Shown: positions 44,168-53,912, counted from the stretch's first letter. The stretch: DNA of 64,000 nt from Nostoc sp. UHCC 0926 (GCF_028623165.1 NZ_CP117768.1:5708001-5772000), one strand, 5' to 3'. Made by a program: numbers and translations. The notes: generated from the sequence alone by a model not told the origin.

Positions 44168-44947
44168 TCAAACTGGACGACAACCAGACAAAATACTGTG
44201 CATATTTACTACTTGTCCAATGACTGCGATCGCAGGCGCACCAAATCCAGTTTGTTCTACCTGTTTGACAATTGTCTCTAAAGTGCCAATCAATTCTTCT
44301 TGTTCTGGCCGTGTACCCCAGCGCACCAAAGCAATGGGCGTTTCTAAATTCAACCCAGCCGCACTTAATTGTTCCACAATATAAGGCAGATTGTGAATTC
44401 CCATATAAATTACAATCGTTTCGGAACCGTGGGCGATCGCACTCCAATTTACTATCGGTCTATATTTACCTGCCGCCTCGTGACCAGTAACAAATGTCAC
44501 TGATGAACTATATAGACGATGGGTCAAAGGGATACCTGCATAGGCGGCGGCTGCAATCCCCGATGTGATACCTGGCACAACTTCCGTTGATATTCCAGCT
44601 TTGACTAATTCTTCCATCTCTTCGCCACCGCGGCCAAAAATAAACGGATCGCCACCCTTTAGCCGCACCACAATTGCATTATCCTGCGCTTTCTCAATTA
44701 GCAATTGGGTTGTTTCTGACTGCAACAACGAATGTCTCCCCGCACGCTTACCAGCATTAATTTGCTCTGCTTGGGGATTAATCATTGCCAGAATTGCCGG
44801 ACTCACTAAGGCATCATAGATAACGACATCTGCACATTCCAGTAAACCTTTCGCCTTCAGGGTAATTAATCCTGGATCTCCTGGCCCCGCACCTACTAAA
44901 TAAACCTTTCCCAAATACTTGCTTTTCTCTGTCATTGTGCGGTTCAT
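44168..44947 (-). CDS. cobA: Uroporphyrinogen III C-methyltransferase (SUMT)
   Basis: This 259-residue S-adenosylmethionine-dependent methylase converts uroporphyrinogen III to precorrin-2, the branch to sirohaem and cobalamin. Canonical motifs: VYLVGAGPGDPGLITLKAKG, VYDALVS-type region IYDALVSPAIL, RLKGGDPFIFGRGGEEMEEL, VVPGITSGIAAAAYAGIPLT and VTFVTGHEA. It overlaps the upstream chelatase gene by 4 bp (ATGA type), so they are translationally coupled. Together they provide two of three steps to sirohaem. Confidence 0.96.
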   Translation of the reverse strand: MNRTMTEKSKYLGKVYLVGAGPGDPGLITLKAKGLLECADVVIYDALVSPAILAMINPQAEQINAGKRAGRHSLLQSETTQLLIEKAQDNAIVVRLKGGDPFIFGRGGEEMEELVKAGISTEVVPGITSGIAAAAYAGIPLTHRLYSSSVTFVTGHEAAGKYRPIVNWSAIAHGSETIVIYMGIHNLPYIVEQLSAAGLNLETPIALVRWGTRPEQEELIGTLETIVKQVEQTGFGAPAIAVIGQVVNMHSILSGCRPV

Positions 44948-45717
44948 TTATCTATTAAATCCCAAATTAGCTCGGCTAATTCTGCACTTGCTCCTAGTGG
45001 CTCTGCCAATTGGAAATTCACCGCAGAAAATTGTAATTTTAGCTCCTCTATTGAGGCGGCGATCGCATCGGTTATTCCACCAGCGAATAAGAAGTATGGC
45101 AAAATTCCAATTTCCCGATAACCATTAGCTACCAACTCTTTGACTCGTGATTCTAAACTAGGAGGTACAGACCAATAAGCAACCACTGCTCCTAAACTTC
45201 CTGCTATTGCTTGGACTGGTTTTTCAGAATCGGGGCGACGGCTACCATGAGTTAACAAAATCCATGCTTGTGCTTTGATAGTAGCGATTTGCTTTGCCAG
45301 TAATTTTTCTAAATCTGGGTGAGAGCCTAAATATGGTTGCAACTCAATGATCATATCTTGACCAAGAGCCTGTTGTGCTAGTGCTACTTCGGCTGGAATA
45401 TCTGTCATCACATGCACTCCCGGCAGCAGAAATAGCGGTACAATTTTCAGGCGATTCTCGTTTTCAGATAGTTTGCGTAGGCGTAGCCCAACCCAGCCAT
45501 CGTAAAAAGCACTCTTGGCAAATTGTTGAATCTGCTCGGATAAAGGCTGAGAACTCATTTCCAAAGCAGCTATACCAACCAGATGTTCGCTATTTGATGG
45601 GTTGTGGTTTTTTGGTAATTTGTTGCATACCAGCTTTGCTAGTTGCTGCATAGCAATTTCTGGGCGCGGATCGCGACTTCCGTGAGATACTAGCAGATAG
45701 GCAGATGACATCGGCAA
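44944..45717 (-). CDS. Sirohydrochlorin chelatase (SirB/CbiX type)
   Basis: This 257-residue class II chelatase inserts ferrous iron or cobalt into sirohydrochlorin. It has the conserved opening SAYLLVSHGSRDPRPEIAMQ with the metal-binding His and a second WILLTHGSRRPDSEKP in a repeated half; the internal duplication gives the long CbiX/SirB form. VVAYWSVPPSLESRV and LPYFLFAGGITDAIA are family-like. It is coupled by a 4-bp overlap to cobA. Metal preference cannot be decided from sequence; iron for sirohaem is likely with cobA beside it. Confidence 0.93.
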   Translation of the reverse strand: MPMSSAYLLVSHGSRDPRPEIAMQQLAKLVCNKLPKNHNPSNSEHLVGIAALEMSSQPLSEQIQQFAKSAFYDGWVGLRLRKLSENENRLKIVPLFLLPGVHVMTDIPAEVALAQQALGQDMIIELQPYLGSHPDLEKLLAKQIATIKAQAWILLTHGSRRPDSEKPVQAIAGSLGAVVAYWSVPPSLESRVKELVANGYREIGILPYFLFAGGITDAIAASIEELKLQFSAVNFQLAEPLGASAELAELIWDLIDK

Positions 45718-45862
45718 AGCTTAAACTCTCAGTTACTAATTCTCATATTTTACTTAATATTAAGCTGGTGGTTATAAGTACTCTGGTGATTATTGAAACT
45801 ATTCTCAATTAGTAAATACAAGTATTATTAATCACTTTTATATTCTTATACTCCTGCTTGTC

Positions 45863-46246
45863 TTATTCTTCTTTGGCAGTGTAAGTATAAAATTGATCAA
45901 AGGCTCCCACCGTTTCAAATTTGTAAGAAGGCATCCAAGAATTTATTTTTAAATCTGTACGGTAAATACTAAAAATCATGTAATTTTGTCTTTCTGTAGT
46001 CCTGGCAATAATTTCTTGGATTTGCGGATTAGCCGAGTCAACCAACTTATCACAATTAAAACGGATTAAATTTTCGATAATATTCGTGGTTTTTTTGCAT
46101 ACATCGGTTTTTAAGTATTCTGTTAGCCGTTGCACTGCATATTCTTCATATTCAACCTGACTGGGATTAGTCTTCGCCATTGTCACACCCAATGCAGCGA
46201 GTCCTGCTGCTGCTCCAGTATATGCAATGATGGTTAGGGGTTTCAT
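45863..46246 (-). CDS. DUF4359 family protein
   Basis: This 127-residue protein has an N-terminal hydrophobic helix (PLTIIAYTGAAAGLAALGVTM; anchor or uncleaved signal). The DUF4359 pattern NPSQVEYEEYAVQRLTEYLK, CKKTTNI and FNCDKLV (two likely disulfide Cys) follows, then a beta-rich tail YMIFSIYRTDL...KFETVGAFDQFYTY. It probably sits on the outer face of the cytoplasmic membrane. Function unknown. The start at 46246 is preferred to an ATG three codons upstream. Confidence 0.85.
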   Translation of the reverse strand: MKPLTIIAYTGAAAGLAALGVTMAKTNPSQVEYEEYAVQRLTEYLKTDVCKKTTNIIENLIRFNCDKLVDSANPQIQEIIARTTERQNYMIFSIYRTDLKINSWMPSYKFETVGAFDQFYTYTAKEE

Positions 46247-46370
46247 GTTTGCCAAGTGAAATTCCTTGTAATCGTTAGATTTCAGAGACTCTAAATCAAC
46301 TGAGTCCGTTCCTTGAACAAAAACTCTTGATCGCTTGCCAAATAATTGCTATAATTCAAATTGTTGAATG

Positions 46371-46443
46371 GCGAGCGTAGCCAAGTGGTTAAGGCAGTGG
46401 TTTGTGGTACCACCATTCGTGGGTTCAATTCCCATCGTTCGCC
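46371..46443 (+). tRNA. tRNA-His (GTG anticodon)
   Basis: A full cloverleaf fits: acceptor GCGAGCG with CGTTCGC, D-arm GCCAAGTGGTTAAGGC, anticodon stem GTGGT/ACCAC around TTGTGGT with anticodon GTG (46404-46406), and T-arm GTGGGTTCAATTCCCAT. The G at 46370 can provide the extra G-1 paired with C at 46443, a hallmark of tRNA-His. CCA is not encoded. Confidence 0.97.
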
Positions 46444-47055
46444 CTAGATAATTTTATAGTTATCTCATATATTCTTATAGAAGATGGGTTGTGGTTCTGA
46501 ACATTCATAACCATTACTTTAGCAAGGATCTGCAATCTCCGAGTTCATGGACTGGGAAAGGTCGCAAATCCACTATGATTCATCAGATTAGCTTATAAAT
46601 AATTTGATGTATATAAGCAAATCTACTTGCTCAATAAAAATTAAGTGGGCAATGTCCACTTCTCTACAAGATGCTATGTGTAGCCTGTGGCTTGCTTGTT
46701 TGCGCTGTGAAAACCTTTGTTTTAATCATAATTTAATTGTCATATTTTTGACTGAGCGTTAATAAATCAAGATAGTATTTTCTCATGAATCACTTCCTTA
46801 TATGGCAATACGCTTGGGTTAGCGCCAAAAACCTTTCAGGACTTACGGAAAAACTTTCTGAAACTCTTATTCCTTTGTGTCCTTTGCGACGGCAGTCGCT
46901 CATGGGGGAAACCCCCTACAGCCCTTCTCCTTAGGGAGACGCTCTTGCGTTCGGGCATCCTACGGCAGGCGCTAGCCTCTCCCTTTGGGAGAAGACCGCG
47001 CTGCCTCCCCTTTGTGGTTCGTTTTTCTTAATTTTTGGGTAAGTCCTGCTCTTAA
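46444..47055. other. Intergenic region with dispersed repeats
   Basis: No gene. The last 150 bp (46900-47005) form a repeat mosaic, including a block GGCATCCTACGGCAGGCGCT followed by AGCCTCTCCCTTTGGG, identical over about 50 bp to 53761-53810. This block abuts, and probably truncated, the amidohydrolase pseudogene. Confidence 0.6.
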
Positions 47056-47416
47056 CCCAACCGTATTGCCTTATATGCAGCAGGCTGGTTATTTAGCTTC
47101 TGTATATCTCCAAGTTTATTTAGATTTCGGTTTGGCAATACCTTTTTTAAGCGTATCCGGGATGCGGGAAACAATCAGGCAGCTGTTAGAATTAACTCCC
47201 ACAACTAAATTAATGTATTCTTCTGATGCACATTCAATTCCAGAATTGTACTACTTGGGTGCAAAGTGGGGTCGCCAGCTTTTAAAATAAGTGCTAGAGC
47301 AGGCAATTGCAGATTCTGACATTACTGTGGCTCAAGCAGAGGCGATCGCTGTAGCAATTTTACGTGAAAATGCCTTAGTTCTCTACCAATCAGCGTCCAG
47401 CATCAGTAAGCCGTAA
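47056..47416 (+). pseudogene. Truncated amidohydrolase pseudogene with in-frame stop
   Basis: The readable protein starts PTVLPYMQQAGYLASVYLQV and includes YLDFGLAIPF, KLMYSSDAHSIPELYYLGAK and GRQLLK, typical of the C-terminal part of metal-dependent amidohydrolases (catalytic Asp in YSSDA). TAA at 47288-47290 is followed in frame by VLEQAIADSDITVAQAEAIA then ILRENALVLYQ, the normal end of the family. The 5' two thirds are missing and replaced by repeat DNA. Confidence 0.75.
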
Positions 47417-47439
47417 CCGTCAAGTAATTGATTGTAGCT

Positions 47440-47466
47440 ACACAGATAAATATGATTTATCTGTGT
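47440..47466. terminator. 11-bp hairpin
   Basis: ACACAGATAAA (47440-47450) pairs with TTTATCTGTGT (47456-47466). It could have ended the broken amidohydrolase transcript. The T-run is weak. Confidence 0.5.
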
Positions 47467-47505
47467 TATTTCGTGTTTATATGTGGTTTAACAAAAGGTG
47501 GAGGC

Positions 47506-47597
47506 TTACAGCAGAATTCAAGTGAACCACATCTGTCGTAGGGGCGCAAGGCCAAGATCCCCTCCCGCGTGGTCTATTTACCTGAAAATAGCTGTAT
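47506..47597 (+). mobile_element. MITE-like 96-bp element, diverged copy 4
   Basis: It runs TTACAGCAGAATTCAAGTG... to ATAGCTGTAT and matches copies 2 and 3 with a 5-bp deletion and a scrambled central palindrome arm (AAGATCCCC). It lies 53 bp upstream of the susA start, inside its probable leader or promoter. Confidence 0.75.
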
Positions 47598-47650
47598 TTG
47601 TCTCGCCTTGAAAGTTAACAATGCAAACATCATCATCTACTGGAGTTGCT

Positions 47651-50071
47651 ATGTCTGAATTGCTTCAAGCAGTCTTAGATAGTGAAGAAAGAAGTGATTT
47701 GCGTTCTTTCATTAGTGAATTACGCCAACAAGAAAAGAAGTACTTGCTGCGGAACGACATACTTAATATATATAGTGAGTATTGCTCAAAGTCCCAGAAA
47801 CCTGAGGATTTTTCCACTTCCTCTGAGTTAGGCAAACTTATTTACTATACTCAGGAAATTATTCAGGAGGACTCAAACTTATGTTTCATCATCCGTTCTA
47901 AGATTGCCAGCCAAGAAGTTTATTGGTTGACATCAGACTTGAGCATTGAGCCGATGACAGTACAGGATCTGCTGGATCTGCGCGATCGCTTGGTGAACAA
48001 ATTTCATCCTAACGAGGGCGGTCTGCTAGAATTGGACTTCGGCCCGTTTTATGATTACTCTCCGGCAATCCGTGACCCCAAAAATATTGGTAAGGGAGTA
48101 CAATTTCTCAACCGCTATTTATCCAGCCAACTATTTCAAGACTCCAAAGAATTGCTGGATAGCTTATTTAATTTCTTGCGCCTGCACCAATATAACGGTA
48201 TTCAACTGCTGCTCAACGATCGCATTCAATCACAGCAACAACTTTCCGAGCAAGTTAAGAAAGCTATCAGTTTTGTTAATAATCACCCCGATGAGGAACC
48301 CTACGAAAAATTCCGGTTCCAATTGCAAACAATGGGTTTTGAACCGGGTTGGGGTAACACCGCAGGGCGCGTGCGGGAAACCCTAAATATTCTCGATGAA
48401 TTAATTGATTCTCCCGATTCTCATACCATAGAAGCCTTCATGTCTCGCATCCCGATGATTTTTAAAATCGTCTTGGTGTCAGTTCACGGTTGGTTTGGGC
48501 AAGAGGGAGTTTTGGGGCGTCCCGATACTGGCGGTCAGGTAGTTTACGTCCTTGACCAGGCCAAGAGTCTAGAAAAGCAGCTACAAGAAGATGTCTTACT
48601 AGCTGGTTTAGAGGGATTGAACGTCCAGCCAAAGGTAATTATTCTTACCCGCTTGATTCCCAATAGTGATGGCACTCTTTGTAATCAACGCCTAGAAAAA
48701 GTCCACGATACCAAAAACGCCTGGATTTTGCGAGTCCCTTTGAGAGAATTTAATCCCAACATGACTCAAAACTGGATTTCCAGGTTTGAGTTTTGGCCTT
48801 ATCTAGAAACTTACGCCATTGACTCCGAAAGAGAACTGCGGGCAGAATTTCAAGGCAGACCTGACTTAATAGTTGGTAACTATTCCGATGGAAACTTAGT
48901 GGCGTTTTTGCTGGCGCGGCGGCTGAAAGTTACCCAATGCAATGTTGCCCATGCGTTGGAAAAATCTAAATACTTGTTTAGTAATCTGTACTGGCAAGAG
49001 TTGGAGGATAAATATCATTTTTCTTTACAATTCACCGCCGATTTGATTGCGATGAATGCAGCTAATTTCATTATTAGCAGCACCTACCAAGAAATTGTTG
49101 GTACACCGGATAGTGTGGGACAGTACGAGTCTTACAAATGCTTCACCATGCCGGAGTTATATCATGTGACCAATGGGATTGAATTATTTAATCCCAAATT
49201 TAATGTCGTACCGCCTGGGGTAAACGAGAATAATTACTTCCCTTACTCGCGGACTAAAGATAGAGTAGAGAGCGATCGCCAACGACTTGCAGAAATACTC
49301 TTTATTCTGGAAGACCCGGTGCAAATCTTTGGCAAACTCAACGATCCTACCAAGCGTCCTCTTTTCTCAATGGCGCGTCTTGACCGCATCAAAAACCTCA
49401 CAGGTTTAGCTGAATGCTTTGGTCAAAGTCGAGAATTGCAGGAGCATTTCAACTTAATTTTGGTGGCGGGTAAGTTGCGCGTCGAAGAATCAGGTGACAA
49501 CGAAGAACGTGACGAAATTATCAAACTCTACCAAATTATTGACGAGTACAATCTCCACGGGAAGATTCGTTGGCTGGGTGTGCGCCTGACTAAAACTGAT
49601 TCTGGTGAAATTTACCGAGTAATTGCGGATCATCAGGGAATTTTTGTCCAACCAGCTTTATTTGAAGCATTTGGTTTGACAATTTTAGAGGCGATGGTTT
49701 CAGGATTACCTACTTTTGCTACACAGTTTGGTGGCCCACTGGAGATTATTCAAGATCAGGTTAATGGTTTTTACATTAACCCAACTAATTTAGGCGAGAC
49801 AGCCGCAAAAATTGTGGATTTTGTCATTAAATGCGAACATAATCCTAACTCTTGGAATGAAATTTCCCAGCGAGCAATTGACCGAGTTTACAGCACCTAT
49901 ACTTGGAAAATTCATACTACCAAGCTGTTATCATTAGCACGGATTTATGGCTTCTGGAACTTTACCTCAAAGGATAATCGGGAAGATTTGTTGCGTTATC
50001 TTGAGGCTTTGTTCTATTTAATTTACAAGCCAAGAGCGCAACAGCTATTAGAGCAGCACAACTACCGATAA
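47651..50071 (+). CDS. susA: Sucrose synthase (SusA)
   Basis: This 806-residue cytoplasmic GT4/GT-B enzyme reversibly splits sucrose with UDP or ADP to nucleotide-glucose plus fructose. In heterocystous cyanobacteria it directs sucrose to heterocyst metabolism and glycogen. The sugar-donor region is HGWFGQEGVLGRPDTGGQVV; ARLDRIKNLTGLAECF and ALFEAFGLTILEAMVSGLP carry the E-x7-E motif. An N-terminal regulatory helical region (1-250) is present as in plant enzymes. Start at 47651 gives MSELLQAVLDSEERSDLR and the known 806-residue length of Anabaena SusA; an ATG at 47621 would add ten residues. Confidence 0.97.
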   Translation: MSELLQAVLDSEERSDLRSFISELRQQEKKYLLRNDILNIYSEYCSKSQKPEDFSTSSELGKLIYYTQEIIQEDSNLCFIIRSKIASQEVYWLTSDLSIEPMTVQDLLDLRDRLVNKFHPNEGGLLELDFGPFYDYSPAIRDPKNIGKGVQFLNRYLSSQLFQDSKELLDSLFNFLRLHQYNGIQLLLNDRIQSQQQLSEQVKKAISFVNNHPDEEPYEKFRFQLQTMGFEPGWGNTAGRVRETLNILDELIDSPDSHTIEAFMSRIPMIFKIVLVSVHGWFGQEGVLGRPDTGGQVVYVLDQAKSLEKQLQEDVLLAGLEGLNVQPKVIILTRLIPNSDGTLCNQRLEKVHDTKNAWILRVPLREFNPNMTQNWISRFEFWPYLETYAIDSERELRAEFQGRPDLIVGNYSDGNLVAFLLARRLKVTQCNVAHALEKSKYLFSNLYWQELEDKYHFSLQFTADLIAMNAANFIISSTYQEIVGTPDSVGQYESYKCFTMPELYHVTNGIELFNPKFNVVPPGVNENNYFPYSRTKDRVESDRQRLAEILFILEDPVQIFGKLNDPTKRPLFSMARLDRIKNLTGLAECFGQSRELQEHFNLILVAGKLRVEESGDNEERDEIIKLYQIIDEYNLHGKIRWLGVRLTKTDSGEIYRVIADHQGIFVQPALFEAFGLTILEAMVSGLPTFATQFGGPLEIIQDQVNGFYINPTNLGETAAKIVDFVIKCEHNPNSWNEISQRAIDRVYSTYTWKIHTTKLLSLARIYGFWNFTSKDNREDLLRYLEALFYLIYKPRAQQLLEQHNYR

Positions 50072-50137
50072 TAAGTTAGGAGTGAGGAGTCAAGAGTGAG
50101 TAATTATGAAAATTATAAATTTTCTTAACTCCAAACT

Positions 50138-50164
50138 CCTGTACAGACGCGATTAATCGCGTCT
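50138..50164. repeat. 27-bp palindromic repeat, fourth copy
   Basis: Same sequence as the three copies at 21747-21845. Its last two bases form part of the TAG stop of the peptidoglycan-binding gene. Confidence 0.88.
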
Positions 50165-50696
50165 AAATTGTCAACGCCTGCCAAGTACGTTGACCAACTA
50201 TTCCATCTGTTGCTAAATTCCGCTGGTTTTGAAAGGCTTTGATAGCAGTCTCTGTCAGTGCGCCAAAAATCCCATCTACTCTTACGGCATAACCGTTAGA
50301 CACTAAAAGCTGTTGTAAGGCTCTGACAGCAACACCAGAGCTACCGAAATTAAGAGTAGGTAGTTGGCTACTAAACTTCTGGAACCGTCCTGTAGCCTTT
50401 GCAAGGACTTTACCTCCAGACTGAGAATACTTCTTAGACTCACCTAAGTTAGAAGAAGCTAGGAACTGATTCTTTTTACTGATTTTCTTAAGTATGTGTT
50501 CTTTATCCACTGCGATCGCACAGGGACAAGCCTGGTAAATTCCATCTGTCTGGATGAATTCAGGTGGTGTGGCTTGAGCTGTTATCTCTAACTGACTCTG
50601 TTTTGACTGCTTTACGTCATTTTCCATCTGAAATAATTGCTGCTGTGGCAAATTGGCCCCAGATGCTTGTCTTATTGTTAACACGTCCATCATCAT
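50163..50696 (-). CDS. Peptidoglycan-binding domain protein
   Basis: This 177-residue protein has a C-terminal PG_binding_1 domain (115-175: GSSGVAVRALQQLLVSNGYA, GIFGALTETAIKAFQNQRNL, GIVGQRTWQAL). The N-terminal 110 residues are Gln/Ser/Lys-rich and without a signal peptide; a Cys pair (QACPCAI) sits near residue 58. It could bind cell-wall glycan if exported by another route. Its stop codon overlaps the 27-bp palindrome, so the C-terminus was probably trimmed there. Confidence 0.85.
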   Translation of the reverse strand: MMMDVLTIRQASGANLPQQQLFQMENDVKQSKQSQLEITAQATPPEFIQTDGIYQACPCAIAVDKEHILKKISKKNQFLASSNLGESKKYSQSGGKVLAKATGRFQKFSSQLPTLNFGSSGVAVRALQQLLVSNGYAVRVDGIFGALTETAIKAFQNQRNLATDGIVGQRTWQALTI

Positions 50697-50844
50697 CAGG
50701 CCAATTTAAGTCATTGTAGTTCATTTTACTTCAAGCAATATTTTTTTTAAGCAACACACTGCTGCTGTCCGGGATAGTGCATACTGACCAAATAAATTTA
50801 TGCCTACACTTTGAAAGGGCTAATCTTAACTACAGCAATTCTAA

Positions 50845-51336
50845 TTACTTTCGGCCTCGCTTTTGCATTTCTTGCTGACGCATGGGCATAGCGTCAATTT
50901 CTTTAAAAATTGCTGTCGCCTGGACTGGTGTAGCATCACTGCGCTTAACACCACCATCTTTGCCCACCAAAATCACGCGGAAATTTTCTTTGTTAACCCC
51001 AAAGCGATCGCGCAACTTGGCAGCAGAAGACTCATCTATTGGCTGTTTGTTGGCATAGCTTTCATCTGTTGCCAAAACCTGAACAAGAACTAAATCCCGA
51101 TCTGCAAAACCGCTGTTATGCTTATCCAATAGTTGCATTTGCTGCTGATAGGTATGGTTATCAACAGACGGTGCAAAGACTAGTAGTACGCGGTTTTTCC
51201 ATTTTTGGGAACTGAGGTTAAATGAAGACATTTTGATGGCATGATTGGTTGAACCTTGGACAATATCAGCTTTGCTAACTGGCAACAGGACTATACACGC
51301 TAATAGGGGAAGGGCAATTAATACTGAATTATTCAC
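50845..51336 (-). CDS. DUF4174 family exported protein
   Basis: This 163-residue protein has an N-terminal signal (SVLIALPLLACIVLLPVSKA) and a thioredoxin-like DUF4174 domain: WKNRVLLVFAPSVDNHTYQQ, RDLVLVQVLATDE, LRDRFGVNKENFRVILVGKD and a final GGVKRSDATPVQATAIF. There is no CxxC, so it is not a redox thioredoxin. Probably periplasmic; function unknown. Both neighbours are on the same strand with gaps over 100 bp. Confidence 0.85.
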   Translation of the reverse strand: MNNSVLIALPLLACIVLLPVSKADIVQGSTNHAIKMSSFNLSSQKWKNRVLLVFAPSVDNHTYQQQMQLLDKHNSGFADRDLVLVQVLATDESYANKQPIDESSAAKLRDRFGVNKENFRVILVGKDGGVKRSDATPVQATAIFKEIDAMPMRQQEMQKRGRK

Positions 51337-51456
51337 AATGGGTTTTTTTGTTATTCGTTTTCTATCCTCTCAAGCTATCATTGGTTTCCCTACTTTTCCT
51401 CTATCTGTTGATGGTTTATCTTCGTATTTGCCTTGTGTTTACAGCGCTTATTATGC

Positions 51457-53193
51457 CTACTGTTCGGTATAGCGACGCGGCGTATAAACCCAGATATTAC
51501 CATCGCGGCGCTTGATGGTTCGGGTTTTTGTGGAACCAACGAGAATAATTGTCCGCATATCAGCGGTTGCTGGTGCTAACTGGTCAAGTGTGATCGCTTT
51601 CACCGTCTGTCCTGGTCTGCCGAGATTTTGCGCTAACACTACTGGTGTATCTGGTGTTCTATATAGCAGTAAAATCTTTCTCGCTTCTGCCAGTTGCCAG
51701 GTACGCTCTTTGGAAACAGGATTGTAGAAAGCAATTACGAAATCAGCTTTAGCAGCAGCGGCAATTCGTTGTTCGATCGCAGACCAAGGCTTCAAGATGT
51801 CAGAAAGGGAAATAGCACAGAAGTCATGCCCAAGAGGCGCACCAATCGCTGCTGCTGCTGCCTGCATGGCTGAAATGCCTGGTGCTACATGAATGTCGAT
51901 ACTATCCCATTCGGGTTTGGCATAGCGATCGCATACTTCAAAAACCGCTGTTGCCATTGCATAGATACCGGGATCACCAGATGAAACTACAGCTACATAT
52001 CGCCCAGATGCTGCCAAATCAAGGGCCATTTTTGCCCGTGCTTCTTCTTCGCGGTTGTCGGACTCATGCCGTTGCTTGCCATCAGCCAGAGAACCAACTA
52101 AATCTAAATAAGTTTTGTAACCTACTAAATCAGTTGCGGACTTGAGTATCTCCTTCACTTCTGGAGACATCCATTGCGATCCACCAGGACCCGTGCCTAT
52201 AATCGCTAACCGTCCGCGTGGCTGACCGATGGTGTTGGGGTCAATTGGTTGAGGGGCAATGGCGATCGCCAAATGGGGAGATGAGGGAGATAAAGGGAAT
52301 GTACCTGTCGCGGCGATCGCTGCTGCTTGGGCGAGGCTATAACCTGATGATAGCTGGACTTCTAGCTGATTTGGGGTAAAAAAGCGGGCAGGCACTCCCA
52401 AGGCGCTAGCTACGGCATGGATTCCTGGATCGGCAGCAGCGGTGATGGGTGCAAATATCCCGGCGACTGATGCTCTTTCTAGTCTGGCATCAGCTAGTAG
52501 CTGCTGTACTAAAGCGACTGCATCATCTGCATAGCCAATCATGCCACTAATTGCGATCGCTATAGTTGCAGGGTGGTAGACAAGGCAGTTTGCTCTAGGA
52601 GTCACCAAATGTTCGGTAACTTGGATAGTCAAATCTCCTTTTGGATCTATGGGCAGTTTACTATCGCTCAACCAAGGTGCTATGCCTTCTAGTTTGACTT
52701 GCGCTCCGGCTAGCAAATCTGAGATAAATTTCTTCGCATCGTCTGGGTTTGCTAAATGGTATCCAGGGGGAGGAAACAATAGCGTTGTGCCCAAACGGAG
52801 GTCACCTGTGGTCGTAATTGCAGGCTTGACATCAAGCGCTTCAGCAATGCGGCGGGCCAAATCGTTTACCCCAGCAAGTCCGCCTAAGAGGGGTACAACA
52901 GCACTACCATCTTCAGCCACAGCTAGCACTGCTGGTTCCTGTTGTTTATCCGAGAGTACCGGAGCCAGCGTCCTGATCAGAATGCCGGCAGCACAAATGC
53001 CAATCAGTGGCGTTCCTTGGGCGAATAACTCGCGCAACGTCTTGCCAAAATTAGTAAAGCTGACATCAACTCCCGATGTGCGACCCGCTAGACCGTATAG
53101 CGTCGCCCCTGGTAGGACGGTGATTATTTTGCGTGCTACTGTCACACTATTTTGACCTAGTACTACAATGGCAGGTGCAACGTTGATCATCAT
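51457..53193 (-). CDS. cobJ: CbiG-CobJ fusion (precorrin-3B C17-methyltransferase)
   Basis: In this 578-residue protein, residues 1-320 are CbiG-like (GICAAGILIRTLAPVLSDKQ; SVAGIFAPITAAADPGIHAV; ATGTFPLS), the part that opens the ring lactone in the anaerobic corrin pathway. Residues 327-575 are a CobJ/CbiH SAM methylase (LAIIGTGPGGSQWMSPEVKE, VVSSGDPGIYAMATAVFEVC, VAPGISAMQAAAAAIGAPLG) acting at C17 during ring contraction. The fusion is common in cyanobacteria. It belongs with the cobA and chelatase genes 6 kb away in cobamide synthesis. Confidence 0.94.
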   Translation of the reverse strand: MMINVAPAIVVLGQNSVTVARKIITVLPGATLYGLAGRTSGVDVSFTNFGKTLRELFAQGTPLIGICAAGILIRTLAPVLSDKQQEPAVLAVAEDGSAVVPLLGGLAGVNDLARRIAEALDVKPAITTTGDLRLGTTLLFPPPGYHLANPDDAKKFISDLLAGAQVKLEGIAPWLSDSKLPIDPKGDLTIQVTEHLVTPRANCLVYHPATIAIAISGMIGYADDAVALVQQLLADARLERASVAGIFAPITAAADPGIHAVASALGVPARFFTPNQLEVQLSSGYSLAQAAAIAATGTFPLSPSSPHLAIAIAPQPIDPNTIGQPRGRLAIIGTGPGGSQWMSPEVKEILKSATDLVGYKTYLDLVGSLADGKQRHESDNREEEARAKMALDLAASGRYVAVVSSGDPGIYAMATAVFEVCDRYAKPEWDSIDIHVAPGISAMQAAAAAIGAPLGHDFCAISLSDILKPWSAIEQRIAAAAKADFVIAFYNPVSKERTWQLAEARKILLLYRTPDTPVVLAQNLGRPGQTVKAITLDQLAPATADMRTIILVGSTKTRTIKRRDGNIWVYTPRRYTEQ

Positions 53194-53912
53194 AAGTAGA
53201 TATCTTGCAAAATTTGATATCCTTCAAATGAAACCACAGATTTAGACATGTAGCGACTTCGTGCGAAGTGCGTAAGCGTAACCCGTGTAGACATCGCTTG
53301 ATAATAAATAGGTAAAATCCACTTTGCGTCTACGCATACAAACAGCGCCTGAATTTTTGGGCTATAGCACGTTTACTTCCCGATATGCAAGAGATTCTCT
53401 TGTCGCGCGATTCCGCAGTCGGTGTGATATAGAGGGTCATTTGCTTGTGTTAAAGCTGATACCTGACGTTGCTTTGTGGTGGTTTTTGATTGTCAACGCG
53501 AAGAAGCTGTGATTTAAAGTGATGCAGAGGCGATGTCTCATAACAAGCCCTCCGGGTGCGCCAGTCGCTCATGGGGAGCCACTGCGGTGGACGGGTTAAG
53601 AGGCATAAAGGAGCCAGCGCTGTGGTGAGGCAGTCCGGTCTTCTCCCAAGGGGAGACGCCAAGGGCGATGGGGGTTTCCCCCAGGAGGAACTGCCGTGCA
53701 TGGTTTCCCAACTTGAGGCGACTGGCGTCAAGTGGCGTGGAGACCCCCTACAGCCCTTCGGGCATCCTACGGCAGGCGCTAGCCTCTCCCTTTGGGAGAA
53801 GACCGCGCTGGCTTACCGCTGTGTATCTACGCATTTGGATAATTAGGGGTGCGATCGCATTTTCTTAAAAAAGGCGACGCCGAACAGACCGTCGTAGACA
53901 TCGCTTCTTGTT
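53194..53912. repeat. Repeat mosaic without genes
   Basis: A 0.7-kb mosaic of short palindromic repeats (53250-53310, 53520-53850). It contains the block shared with 46955-47005, plus GGGGAGCCACTGCGGTGGAC and TTCTCCCAAGGGGAGACGCC. Open frames on both strands follow repeat units and are not protein-like. Confidence 0.7.

Noticed and set aside
53194-53330. Cobalamin riboswitch upstream of cbiG-cobJ
   Set aside because: No B12-box-like conserved sequence or long structured leader could be recognised; repeats occupy the area.
53556-53868. Overlapping small genes in the 53.6-kb mosaic
   Set aside because: Several frames are open together because of GC-rich repeats; none resembles a protein family.
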